From NCBI GenBank assembly GCA_038521775.1, contig JBCBKN010000265.1, forward strand, positions 1 through 6,684: 6,684 nt of DNA. Direction: 5' to 3'. The position numbers were made by a program, and so were the translations under genes. The stretch is from J013 sp038521775 (GTDB lineage Bacteria > Pseudomonadota > Alphaproteobacteria > Rhodobacterales > Rhodobacteraceae). Positions 1 through 5,613 of the stretch are shown piece by piece; position 1 is the stretch's first letter; every line of letters starts with the position of its first letter. The notes under the pieces are model-generated. The model had not been told where the DNA came from and made no database searches. It worked only from the letters and a program-made list of their open reading frames with translations.

Positions 1-1215
1 CTCGCCGGTGGGATCCGCGGGCGCGGCGTCGGTCGATCCGATCCAGCGGGCCTCGCCCAGCCCCGGCTGCGGGCTGTCCACCGCGGCACTGGGCGATCTG
101 TCGGTGCGCGGGGTCGGCGCCTGCCGGGCGGGCCGCGGGCGTGGCAGCGACGCCTCGGCCCGGGCCTGCGCGGTGGGGGTCAGATCCTCGCGTGCGGCCG
201 CCGGCGTCGCATCCGGCCCCGGTGCCGCGATCACCACCGGATCGGCTGGGGGGTCTGCCGGGGCCTCGGAAGAGACCACAGTCGGGGCATCGGAAGAGAC
301 CACAGTCGGGGCATCGGAAGAGACCTCGGACGGGGCATCGGACGGGGCATCGGAGAGATCAACCTCCCGCGCCTGCACCGCCGCAGTCTCGGCGTCGTCT
401 CGAACCCCCTCCCCGTCGCGCAAGGCGGGCTCGACCCGCGCGCTCTGCAAGGCGCGGCGTTCATGGCGCAGCAGCGCTGCCACCGTATCGCGGGGGCGAT
501 CGGCCTCCCCCACTGGGGCTGTCGTGGTCTGGGCCGGGTCTGGGGAAACCAAATTAGTGCGGGCCGGGTCTGGGGCATCCGGGTCTGGGCGCGTCGAGGA
601 TGTCGGCTGTTCCGGTCGCGGCGGGGGCGCATCGGCAGCCACCGGACCGGTCTCCGGCACGGCGGCCGGATCCGGATCGCCGGTCTGGGTCACCCTGGTC
701 GCGCAACTGTCCGGGGTACAGTCCAGCGCCGTCATCCAGTCCGAAAGATCGCGCTGAACGGCCGCAGCAAGGCTGGTGCGCGCCTCGCCGATATCCGGGA
801 TCCGGTGTTCGATCGACCGCCAGGCGCTTGTCGCCAGCACCGCGTTCTGCGCCTCCAGCCGATAGGCAAGCTCCAGCGCATAGATGTCGGGCCCAAAACC
901 GCGGGCCGAGAACAGCTCGCGCACCTCGATGATCAGAACCATCGGCCGGGTGCCGGCAAAGGCGGCACTGAACCGGCGCGCCCCGTCAAACAGGATCAGC
1001 CGCAAGCGGTTCTCGCCGGTTTCTGGATCGAGAAGCTCCAGATCATTGCCGCTGATCAACAGCCCCGCGGCGGCGCGGATCTCGACCTCGGCAATGCGGG
1101 TCTCGACCGCCCAGCTTGTGGGAACCGAGGCGGACAGCGCCGGGGCAGCCATTGGGCCAGCCATTGAGCCAGCCAGCACGGCGCCCCAGATCGCCGCTGC
1201 GCACAGCCCCCGCAT
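1..1215 (-). CDS. Exported protein of unknown function, N-terminal 405 residues (runs off left edge)
   Basis: The minus-strand frame is open without a stop from the ATG at 1215 to base 1. Residues 1-30 look like a Sec signal peptide: Arg2, then an Ala/Gly/Leu-rich core, and a likely cleavage after APALSA (about residue 29). Residues 36-165 have the mixed hydrophobic pattern of a folded domain, followed by a CX4C pair (C166, C171) that could form a disulfide in the periplasm. From about 175 onward the chain is rich in Pro, Asp, Ala, Ser and Thr, with repeated PDPA and SSDAPTVV motifs, broken by one charged helix-like stretch (about 242-265). This is typical of a disordered linker, so another domain may lie beyond the window. 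I do not recognise the family. Choice of strand rests on the signal peptide, third-position GC and absence of stops; plus-strand ORFs here have Arg/Ser/Gly-rich shadow compositions. The SD before the start is poor (GGGGGCGA), so the start is probable, not certain. Confidence 0.75.
   Translation of the reverse strand, partial: MRGLCAAAIWGAVLAGSMAGPMAAPALSASVPTSWAVETRIAEVEIRAAAGLLISGNDLELLDPETGENRLRLILFDGARRFSAAFAGTRPMVLIIEVRELFSARGFGPDIYALELAYRLEAQNAVLATSAWRSIEHRIPDIGEARTSLAAAVQRDLSDWMTALDCTPDSCATRVTQTGDPDPAAVPETGPVAADAPPPRPEQPTSSTRPDPDAPDPARTNLVSPDPAQTTTAPVGEADRPRDTVAALLRHERRALQSARVEPALRDGEGVRDDAETAAVQAREVDLSDAPSDAPSEVSSDAPTVVSSDAPTVVSSEAPADPPADPVVIAAPGPDATPAAAREDLTPTAQARAEASLPRPRPARQAPTPRTDRSPSAAVDSPQPGLGEARWIGSTDAAPADPTGE
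263..354. repeat. 24-bp in-frame tandem repeat (minisatellite)
   Basis: Units of 24 bp begin at 263, 287 and 311 (plus strand: gcatcggaagagaccacagt plus cggg). Unit 1 differs from unit 2 at one base, and unit 3 diverges in its second half. Two shorter 12-bp derivatives (gcatcggacggg type) follow at 335 and 347. Because 24 is a multiple of 3 the array adds eight residues per unit (SSDAPTVV type) to the exported protein on the minus strand without shifting frame. Near identity of units 1 and 2 points to recent duplication. Confidence 0.85.
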
Positions 1216-1387
1216 TCGCGTCGCCCCCGTTCTCGAGCCGAACTCACCGCCCCGCCGCGGTGCTGCGCAGGCTAAGCCCAGAGAGGGCCGCGGGCAAGCG
1301 GAGTGACTGCCCCGTGGGACGCCAGGCGATGCGCTTGACCGCGCCCGGCCACAGACCGCATGGTCGGGCGAGCAAGGAGAGAGGGTC
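1216..1387. promoter_or_regulatory. Divergent intergenic region between exported protein and aidB
   Basis: These 172 bases separate two divergently transcribed genes and should contain promoters for both. On the plus strand TTGACC at 1335-1340 could be a -35 element, but the sequence 17-18 bases further on (catggt, about 1359-1364) is a poor -10, so this is only a candidate. The ribosome binding site for the plus gene is clear: AAGGAG at 1374-1379, eight bases before the ATG. I see no Ada-type operator and no convincing inverted repeat. Confidence 0.4.
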
Positions 1388-2998
1388 ATGCCCGCCATCA
1401 ATCCGCACGCAGCGCTTGCCACCCATGAGGTCACCAACCAGCCCGAGGACCGGGGCGCGTTGCCGCTTTGGGACGGCGATGCCGTGCTGCGCGGGGCCAC
1501 TGAGACGCTGGGCCCCGACCGGCGTGCAGCGCTTGCGGCCTATGCCGGCACCCTGGGCAGCGAGGAGATGCAGGCCGCGGCGCGGGCGGCAAACCGCTCG
1601 GCGCCCGAATTGCGGCTCTTCGATGCGGGGGGACGGCGGCTCGACGAGGTGGCGTTTCACCCTGCCTATCATACGCTTTTGGAGAAGGGTCTGAGCGCCG
1701 GCTATGCCGCCACGGCCTGGGAGGACACGCCCGGCGGGCATCTGCAGCATGCCGCCATGGTCTATCTGGCAAGCCAGATCGAGCCCGGGCATTGCTGCCC
1801 CATGACCATGACCTATGCCGCGGTGCCCGCACTGCGCGGTCGCGCCGAAAGCTGGCTGCCGGGGATCATGGCGCGCCGCTACGATCCCGCCTCGCGCCCC
1901 GCGGCACAAAAGGCCGGGGTGACGATCGGCATGGCCATGACCGAGAAACAGGGCGGCTCGGATGTGCGCGCGAACACCACCCGGGCCGAGCCCGATGCGC
2001 CAGGGCGCGACCAGGGCTGGCGGCTGACCGGGCATAAATGGTTCTGCTCGGCGCCCATGTCGGACGGGTTTCTCACCCTGGCCCAGACGGCGGCCGGGCT
2101 GAGCTGCTTTCTGGTGCCGCGCTGGACCCCGGACGGGGCGCGCAACGCGCTGCATCTGATGCGCCTGAAGGACAAGCTGGGCAACCGCGCCAATGCCTCG
2201 GCCGAGATCGAGTATCACGGTGCCTGGGCCGAGCTTTTGGGCGAGGATGGCGACGGCATCCGCACCATCCTGGCCATGGTCCACCACACAAGGCTCGACA
2301 CTGCAATGGCGCCGGCCGGGCTGATGCGGCGCGCGCTGACCGAAGCGCAGCACTGGGTCACGCATCGCACCGCCTTCCAGCGCCGCCTGATCGACCAGCC
2401 GCTGATGCGGGCGGTTCTGGCCGACCTCGCGCTTGACTGGATCGGGGCTGCGGTGATGGGCCTGCGCGTGGCCCGCGCCTTCGATGCGCCTCAGGAGGCG
2501 CCGCTGGCCCGCATCCTGGTGGCCATCGCGAAATACTGGTCGAACAAGCGCTGCCCGCAGGTGATCTATGAGGCAATGGAGTGCATGGGCGGCGTGGGCT
2601 ATGTCGAGGACGGCATCATGCCGCTTCTTTACCGCGAGGCGCCGCTCAACTCGATCTGGGAAGGCTCGGGCAATGTCATCTGCCTCGACATTCTGCGCAG
2701 CCTGGCGCGCAGCCCGGACAGCGCCGAGGCCCTGCGCGGTCTGCTGGCCAGCGCGCATGGGCGCGATGCGCGCTATGACGCAGCCCTGGCCGGGGTTGAA
2801 GCGATGCTGGCAGCACCCGCCGAACACATGGCCCGGGCGCTGACCGAGCGGCTCGCGCTGCTGGTGCAGGCGGCCCTGCTGCTCGATGGGCCGGATGAGA
2901 AGCTCGCGGCCGCCTTCATCGAGGCCCGGCTGGGCGCGGCGCATCACACGCATGGCGCAGCCTCCACAGACACAGACGCCGTGCTTGCGCTGCTCTGA
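1388..2998 (+). CDS. aidB: AidB-type acyl-CoA dehydrogenase family protein
   Basis: This 536-residue flavoprotein resembles E. coli AidB along its whole length, which is also about 540 residues. Landmarks I can match from memory are RYDP (164-167), IGMAMTEKQGGSDV (180-193), the flavin-contacting GHKWF (215-219), LKDKLGNRANAS (260-271), TRLD (301-304), MGGVGYVED (400-408) and NSIWEGSGN (421-429). Glu425 in the last motif occupies the position of the acyl-CoA dehydrogenase catalytic base. Order: N-terminal helical domain, beta domain (about 180-280), FAD-binding helical domain (about 290-440), then a C-terminal helical extension peculiar to AidB. In E. coli AidB belongs to the adaptive response to alkylation, binds DNA and has weak isovaleryl-CoA dehydrogenase activity; in alphaproteobacteria it may act in metabolism instead. 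The start is supported by AAGGAG eight bases upstream. The C-terminal extension (441-536) is net acidic, unlike the basic E. coli one, so a DNA-binding role is doubtful here. Confidence 0.93.
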   Translation: MPAINPHAALATHEVTNQPEDRGALPLWDGDAVLRGATETLGPDRRAALAAYAGTLGSEEMQAAARAANRSAPELRLFDAGGRRLDEVAFHPAYHTLLEKGLSAGYAATAWEDTPGGHLQHAAMVYLASQIEPGHCCPMTMTYAAVPALRGRAESWLPGIMARRYDPASRPAAQKAGVTIGMAMTEKQGGSDVRANTTRAEPDAPGRDQGWRLTGHKWFCSAPMSDGFLTLAQTAAGLSCFLVPRWTPDGARNALHLMRLKDKLGNRANASAEIEYHGAWAELLGEDGDGIRTILAMVHHTRLDTAMAPAGLMRRALTEAQHWVTHRTAFQRRLIDQPLMRAVLADLALDWIGAAVMGLRVARAFDAPQEAPLARILVAIAKYWSNKRCPQVIYEAMECMGGVGYVEDGIMPLLYREAPLNSIWEGSGNVICLDILRSLARSPDSAEALRGLLASAHGRDARYDAALAGVEAMLAAPAEHMARALTERLALLVQAALLLDGPDEKLAAAFIEARLGAAHHTHGAASTDTDAVLALL

Positions 2999-3011
2999 GC
3001 CAAGAAAACAC

Positions 3012-3041
3012 TTGATCGGCGCGGGTGATTCGACCTATCCA
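3012..3041 (+). promoter_or_regulatory. Weak candidate promoter upstream of the 17-codon ORF
   Basis: TTGATC (3012-3017) and TATCCA (3036-3041) are separated by 18 bases, matching the sigma70 consensus at 4/6 and 3/6 positions. It would start transcription about 25 bases before the ORF at 3075 and so give an RNA covering the small ORF, the two hairpins and the BCS1-like gene. In GC-rich DNA such matches occur by chance, so this is a suggestion only. Confidence 0.25.
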
Positions 3042-3062
3042 GCGCGTCCCGCAACACCAGAC

Positions 3063-3068
3063 AGGAGG
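3063..3068 (+). promoter_or_regulatory. Strong Shine-Dalgarno AGGAGG before a 17-codon ORF
   Basis: A perfect AGGAGG lies six bases before the ATG at 3075, the best ribosome binding site in the window. It is not within reach of any long gene: the frame it serves closes after 17 codons. This implies that the short ORF is really translated or is the preserved start of a lost gene. Confidence 0.6.
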
Positions 3069-3074
3069 GCGACC

Positions 3075-3128
3075 ATGTCTTCGACAGTTGAAACCTCGCC
3101 CGGTCCAGTCTCGCAAATGGCGTGCTGA
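3075..3128 (+). CDS. Possible 17-residue leader peptide or remnant gene start
   Basis: The ORF runs from the ATG at 3075 to the TGA at 3126-3128 and encodes MSSTVETSPGPVSQMAC. It starts six bases after a perfect AGGAGG, stops about 100 bases before the likely BCS1-like start, and is followed by two hairpins (3160-3177 and 3186-3216). Two readings fit. It may be a regulatory leader whose translation affects the folding of the downstream RNA; there is no run of one amino acid as in classical attenuators, though the Ser-Pro-Gly-Pro segment is notable. Or it may be the surviving 5' end of a gene whose remainder was lost. The following frame reads on without recognisable protein after the stop. 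I do not recognise the peptide. Confidence 0.35.
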   Translation: MSSTVETSPGPVSQMAC

Positions 3129-3159
3129 GAGCAGTCGGCAACGGGCATTCCTGATCATC

Positions 3160-3177
3160 GGGCCGCCGCTTCGGCCC
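3160..3177. other. Hairpin in the leader region (6-bp stem)
   Basis: GGGCCG (3160-3165) and CGGCCC (3172-3177) form a perfect 6-bp GC stem around a 6-base loop (ccgctt). On neither strand is it followed by a T tract, so it is not a canonical terminator by itself. It lies 8 bases from the larger hairpin at 3186-3216, and on the minus strand it follows that hairpin's T tract. Confidence 0.45.
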
Positions 3178-3180
3178 ATC

Positions 3181-3216
3181 AAAAACTGCGCCTGGGCTTT
3201 TGTCCCGGCAGCGCAG
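3181..3216 (-). terminator. Rho-independent terminator read on the minus strand
   Basis: CTGCGC (3186-3191) pairs with GCGCAG (3211-3216). Inside it CTGGG (3192-3196) pairs with CCCGG (3204-3208, one G-T pair), with a two-base bulge (CA, 3209-3210) and a 7-base loop. On the minus strand this stem of about 11 bp is followed at once by TTTTT (complement of AAAAA at 3181-3185), the classic intrinsic terminator layout. On the plus strand it lacks a T tract and is just a strong leader hairpin ending 13 bases before the presumed start of the BCS1-like gene. No credible minus-strand gene feeds into it, which is the odd point. Confidence 0.5.
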
Positions 3217-3229
3217 ATCAATTGGTGTC

Positions 3230-4500
3230 TTGATCGAAATTGTGAACGACTTTCTGACCCGCGCGATGGGCAGCGAGATTTTCGCCGGCGGCATGGTCCT
3301 GGGCCTGATCGGCGCACTTTGGGCTGTCACGAGCGCCATCTGGCGCGCTGTGCAGACGTTCTTTTGGCGTCGGCTCTGCGTGTCGGTGACGCTCACCAAC
3401 CGCACGCGGGCCTATGACCATCTTGTCCTGTGGCTCGACACGTCGCAGGTGTTCAAGCATGTCCGGCGGCTCGAAGCGTCGGCCAGCCTGAGCGGTGATG
3501 ACCCGACCTTCTTGCCCGCGCAGGGCGCGTTCTGGTTCGTGCATGCGGGTCGGCCTTGCCGGTTTTACCGCACAGCAGGCAAACCCTCGACGATCGGTCA
3601 GGGGCGCAGGCCGCTTGAAACGGTGACCTGTACATGCCGTTCGGTTCAACCGCCACGGTCGCGGGCTGGATCGCGGAGGGCGCCCGTATCGCTGCGCTGC
3701 GCGCACGTATCGGCCCGTCGGTCTACGTGCTGCGCCAGCGGCGTTGGGAAAGGGCGTGCGATGTGCCCCGCCGCGGCATCGACACGATCCTGGCCGAGGA
3801 TGATCGGATCGAGCGGCTCCTGGAGGATGCGCAGCGCTTCTTTGCGGGCCAAAGCTGGTATGCCGAACGCTGTGTGCCATGGCGGCGCGGCTATCTGCTC
3901 TACGGGCCACCGGGCACCGGAAAATCCAGCGCGATCCGCGCCCTGGCCTCTGAACTCGATCACAACCTGGCCGTACTCGATATCGGCAAAAAAGGGCTCG
4001 GCGACGATGATCTCGTGGAAGCCCTGTCGAGCGCGCCGCGCGATGCGCTGTTCGTGCTGGAAGACATCGATGCGGTGTTTTCGGGTCGCCAGGCGGATGA
4101 GGGCCATAAGGGGATCAGCTTTTCGGGGCTGCTCAATGCCATTGACGGCGTTGCGGCGCAGGAGGGCCGGGCCCTGATCATGACCACCAATCATCGCGAC
4201 CGGCTGGACCCTGCCTTGATCCGGCCGGGCCGCGCCGATCTGCATGTCGAGCTTGGCCTGATCGGCGGTGCCGCCGCGGCCCGGCTTTTCGCGCGCTTTT
4301 TCCCGCAGGAGCCGGATTTGGCCGCGCAGTTTGAGCGGGCCTTGGGTGGCGCGAGACTGGCGCCAGCGGCGGTCCAGGGCTGGCTGCTGGCCCATCGCGA
4401 CGATGCAGCCTGCGCGGCGCGGGCCGAGGGGCTGCACCCGCCGCCACCGGCTGCCGCAAAGGTCGAGGCGCAGGTCGACACGCAGGTCGCGGCGGAATGA
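3230..4500 (+). pseudogene. BCS1-like membrane-anchored AAA ATPase, full locus with a one-base frameshift
   Basis: The N-terminal half is open from TTG 3230 (alternatives GTG 3242 or ATG 3266; none has a good SD), and the AAA half is in the frame one base back. The upstream frame gives an N-terminal membrane segment (about residues 17-38, rich in Gly/Leu/Trp), then a BCS1_N-like region ending ...RRPLETVT at base 3628. One extra C beside 3627-3628 would join it to LYMPFGS... and give one protein of about 423 residues, normal for bacterial BCS1-like proteins. The join lies between two regions that are contiguous in the family. No slippery heptamer is present, so this is a mutation or a base-call error in a C run, not obvious recoding. 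GC-rich third positions on both sides indicate that the frameshift is recent or artefactual. Mitochondrial Bcs1 moves the folded Rieske protein across the inner membrane; the substrate of bacterial relatives is unknown to me. Confidence 0.75.
3634..4500 (+). CDS. BCS1-like AAA ATPase domain (intact downstream frame of the broken gene)
   Basis: This frame from ATG 3634 encodes 288 residues. Walker A GPPGTGKS is at 91-98, preceded by RRGYLLY as in BCS1 proteins. Walker B is LFVLED (139-144) followed by IDAVF. FSGLLNAIDGV (163-173) is a BCS1 signature, TTNH (184-187) holds the sensor-1 Asn, and DPALIRPGR (192-200) carries the two arginine-finger candidates. The tail (about 268-288) is Pro/Ala-rich and probably flexible. 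The ATPase core is thus complete and would be soluble if made alone from 3634, but there is no SD before that ATG, and the membrane anchor and BCS1-specific region lie upstream in the other frame. I take this as the C-terminal two-thirds of the frameshifted locus. The frame opens only at 3619, after an in-frame TGA at 3616-3618. The stop is 58 bases before moaA, same strand. Confidence 0.8.
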   Translation: MPFGSTATVAGWIAEGARIAALRARIGPSVYVLRQRRWERACDVPRRGIDTILAEDDRIERLLEDAQRFFAGQSWYAERCVPWRRGYLLYGPPGTGKSSAIRALASELDHNLAVLDIGKKGLGDDDLVEALSSAPRDALFVLEDIDAVFSGRQADEGHKGISFSGLLNAIDGVAAQEGRALIMTTNHRDRLDPALIRPGRADLHVELGLIGGAAAARLFARFFPQEPDLAAQFERALGGARLAPAAVQGWLLAHRDDAACAARAEGLHPPPPAAAKVEAQVDTQVAAE

Positions 4501-4509
4501 ATTGGGGTT

Positions 4510-4538
4510 TTGACGCGCCTCGCCGGGGTGCCTATATG
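4510..4538 (+). promoter_or_regulatory. Sigma70-type promoter for moaA
   Basis: TTGACG (4510-4515; 5/6 to consensus) and TATATG (4533-4538; 4/6) are spaced by exactly 17 bases. The expected start of transcription is near 4545, giving a leader of only about 15 bases that still contains the purine-rich site GAGAGGGAGAG before the ATG at 4559. The promoter starts 10 bases after the stop codon of the BCS1-like gene. There is no room for a Moco riboswitch downstream of it. Confidence 0.6.
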
Positions 4539-4558
4539 GCCTGGAGAGGGAGAGAGCC

Positions 4559-5560
4559 ATGACCGCACCGCTGATCGATCCGTTCGCCCGCGCCATCACC
4601 TATCTGCGCGTCTCGGTGACGGATCGCTGCGATTTCCGCTGCAGCTATTGCATGTCCGAGCATATGACCTTCCTGCCCAAGAAGGAGCTTCTCACGCTTG
4701 AGGAGCTCGACCGGCTCTGCTCGGCCTTCGTGCGTCTGGGCGTGCGCAAGCTGCGCGTGACCGGGGGCGAGCCGCTGGTCCGCCGCGGCATCATCGGCTT
4801 TTTTGAGGGCATGGCCCGGCATCTGGAGGCCGGCACGCTCGACGAGCTCACGCTCACCACCAATGGCAGCCAGCTGCGCCGGCATGCCGCGGCGCTGGCC
4901 GCCTGCGGGGTGCGCCGGGTCAATGTCTCGCTCGACACGCTTGATGACCGGAAATTCACCGAGATCACCCGCTGGGGGCGGCTCGCGCAGGTGCTCGACG
5001 GGATCGATGCGGCCCAGGAGGCGGGGCTTGCGGTCAAGATCAATGCGGTCGCCCTGAAGGGCTTTAACGATGACGAACTTGATCGTCTGGTCGAATGGTG
5101 CGGCGCGCGCGGCTTCGATCTGACCTTCATTGAGGTCATGCCGATGGGCGAGATCGAGGCCGACCGGCTCGACCAATACTGGTCGCTGGAGGAGGTGCGC
5201 GCGGCCCTCAGCACCCGTTGGACCCTGCATGAGACGGCCGAGCGCACAGGCGGCCCGGCGCGCTATGCCCGGCTGGAGGAGACGGGCCAGCGCATCGGCT
5301 TCATCACGCCCCTGAGCCATAATTTCTGCGAAAGCTGCAACCGGGTGCGGCTGACCTGCACTGGCCAGCTCTATATGTGCCTGGGCCAGGATGACGATGC
5401 CGATCTGCGGGCCGTTTTGCGGGCCGAACCCGAAGATGCGCCCTTGGAGGCCGCCATCCGCCGTGCGATTGCGCGCAAGCCCAAAGGACATGATTTCGAC
5501 TATTCCCGCCAGGCCGTTGCGGGAGAGATGCGCCGCCACATGTCGGTGACCGGCGGCTGA
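4559..5560 (+). CDS. moaA: GTP 3',8-cyclase MoaA (molybdenum cofactor biosynthesis)
   Basis: MoaA is the cytosolic radical SAM enzyme that rearranges GTP to 3',8-cyclo-GTP, which MoaC turns into cyclic pyranopterin monophosphate, the first step of molybdenum cofactor synthesis. The product has 333 residues, normal for the family. The radical SAM cluster motif CX3CX2C is C24, C28, C31 within TDRCDFRCSYC; the SAM-binding GGEP is 69-72; TTNG is 100-103. The second, substrate-binding 4Fe-4S cluster has the MoaA pattern CX2CX13C (C257, C260, C274), with NRVRLTC (261-267) between. The C-terminus is SVTGG, keeping the Gly-Gly tail that reaches the active site in MoaA. All key residues are present, so it should be active. 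The start is set by the family N-terminus (FARAITYLRVSVTDRC) and a purine-rich SD (GAGAGGGAGAG). It stands alone here, without moaB/C/D/E neighbours, and has its own promoter at 4510-4538. Confidence 0.97.
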   Translation: MTAPLIDPFARAITYLRVSVTDRCDFRCSYCMSEHMTFLPKKELLTLEELDRLCSAFVRLGVRKLRVTGGEPLVRRGIIGFFEGMARHLEAGTLDELTLTTNGSQLRRHAAALAACGVRRVNVSLDTLDDRKFTEITRWGRLAQVLDGIDAAQEAGLAVKINAVALKGFNDDELDRLVEWCGARGFDLTFIEVMPMGEIEADRLDQYWSLEEVRAALSTRWTLHETAERTGGPARYARLEETGQRIGFITPLSHNFCESCNRVRLTCTGQLYMCLGQDDDADLRAVLRAEPEDAPLEAAIRRAIARKPKGHDFDYSRQAVAGEMRRHMSVTGG

Positions 5561-5570
5561 GCCACCGTCG

Positions 5571-5605
5571 CAGATGGCGGGCCCGCGATCAACTTACCCC
5601 ATCTG
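5571..5605. terminator. Candidate bidirectional stem-loop between convergent genes
   Basis: CAGATGG (5571-5577) and CCATCTG (5599-5605) form a perfect 7-bp inverted repeat. The 21 bases between them include most of a perfect 10-bp palindrome, GCGGGCCCGC (5577-5586). It sits in the 53-base gap between the stops of moaA (plus) and the hydrolase (minus), where a shared terminator is expected. Neither strand has a T tract after the stem, so it would be a weak or factor-assisted terminator at best. Confidence 0.3.
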
Positions 5606-5613
5606 AGGCCGGC

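Noticed and set aside
263..354. CRISPR-like array
   Set aside because: The repeats are directly adjacent without unique spacers and keep a coding frame, so this is a minisatellite.
8..757. 249-codon plus-strand frame near the left edge
   Set aside because: Ser/Gly/Ala/Arg-rich low-complexity translation of the opposite strand of the repeat-rich linker; it lacks a credible start, and the minus frame has a signal peptide.
1244..2953. 569-codon open frame on the minus strand, opposite aidB
   Set aside because: It is longer than the sense gene, but its product is Arg/Gly/His/Gln-rich with no recognisable domain, while the plus strand matches AidB from end to end. Long antisense frames are common in GC-rich genes.
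3618..3634. Programmed -1 ribosomal frameshift
   Set aside because: The bases before the join (ggtgacctg) are not an X XXY YYZ slippery site, and I see no adjacent stimulatory pseudoknot; a mutation or base-call error is simpler.
3218..3910. 230-codon minus-strand frame ending next to the reversed terminator
   Set aside because: The position is suggestive, but the product is Arg/Pro-rich without motifs and covers the conserved N-terminal half and Walker A region of the BCS1-like gene on the other strand. Kept only as context for the terminator finding.
4501..4558. Molybdenum cofactor riboswitch before moaA
   Set aside because: The gap is only 58 bases and is filled by a promoter and ribosome binding site; no structured element fits.
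3646..4599. 317-codon minus-strand frame opposite the AAA domain
   Set aside because: Shadow frame; the plus strand has the full Walker A, Walker B, sensor-1 and arginine-finger set.
4532..5539. 335-codon minus-strand frame opposite moaA
   Set aside because: Shadow of moaA; the sense strand carries every MoaA cluster motif.
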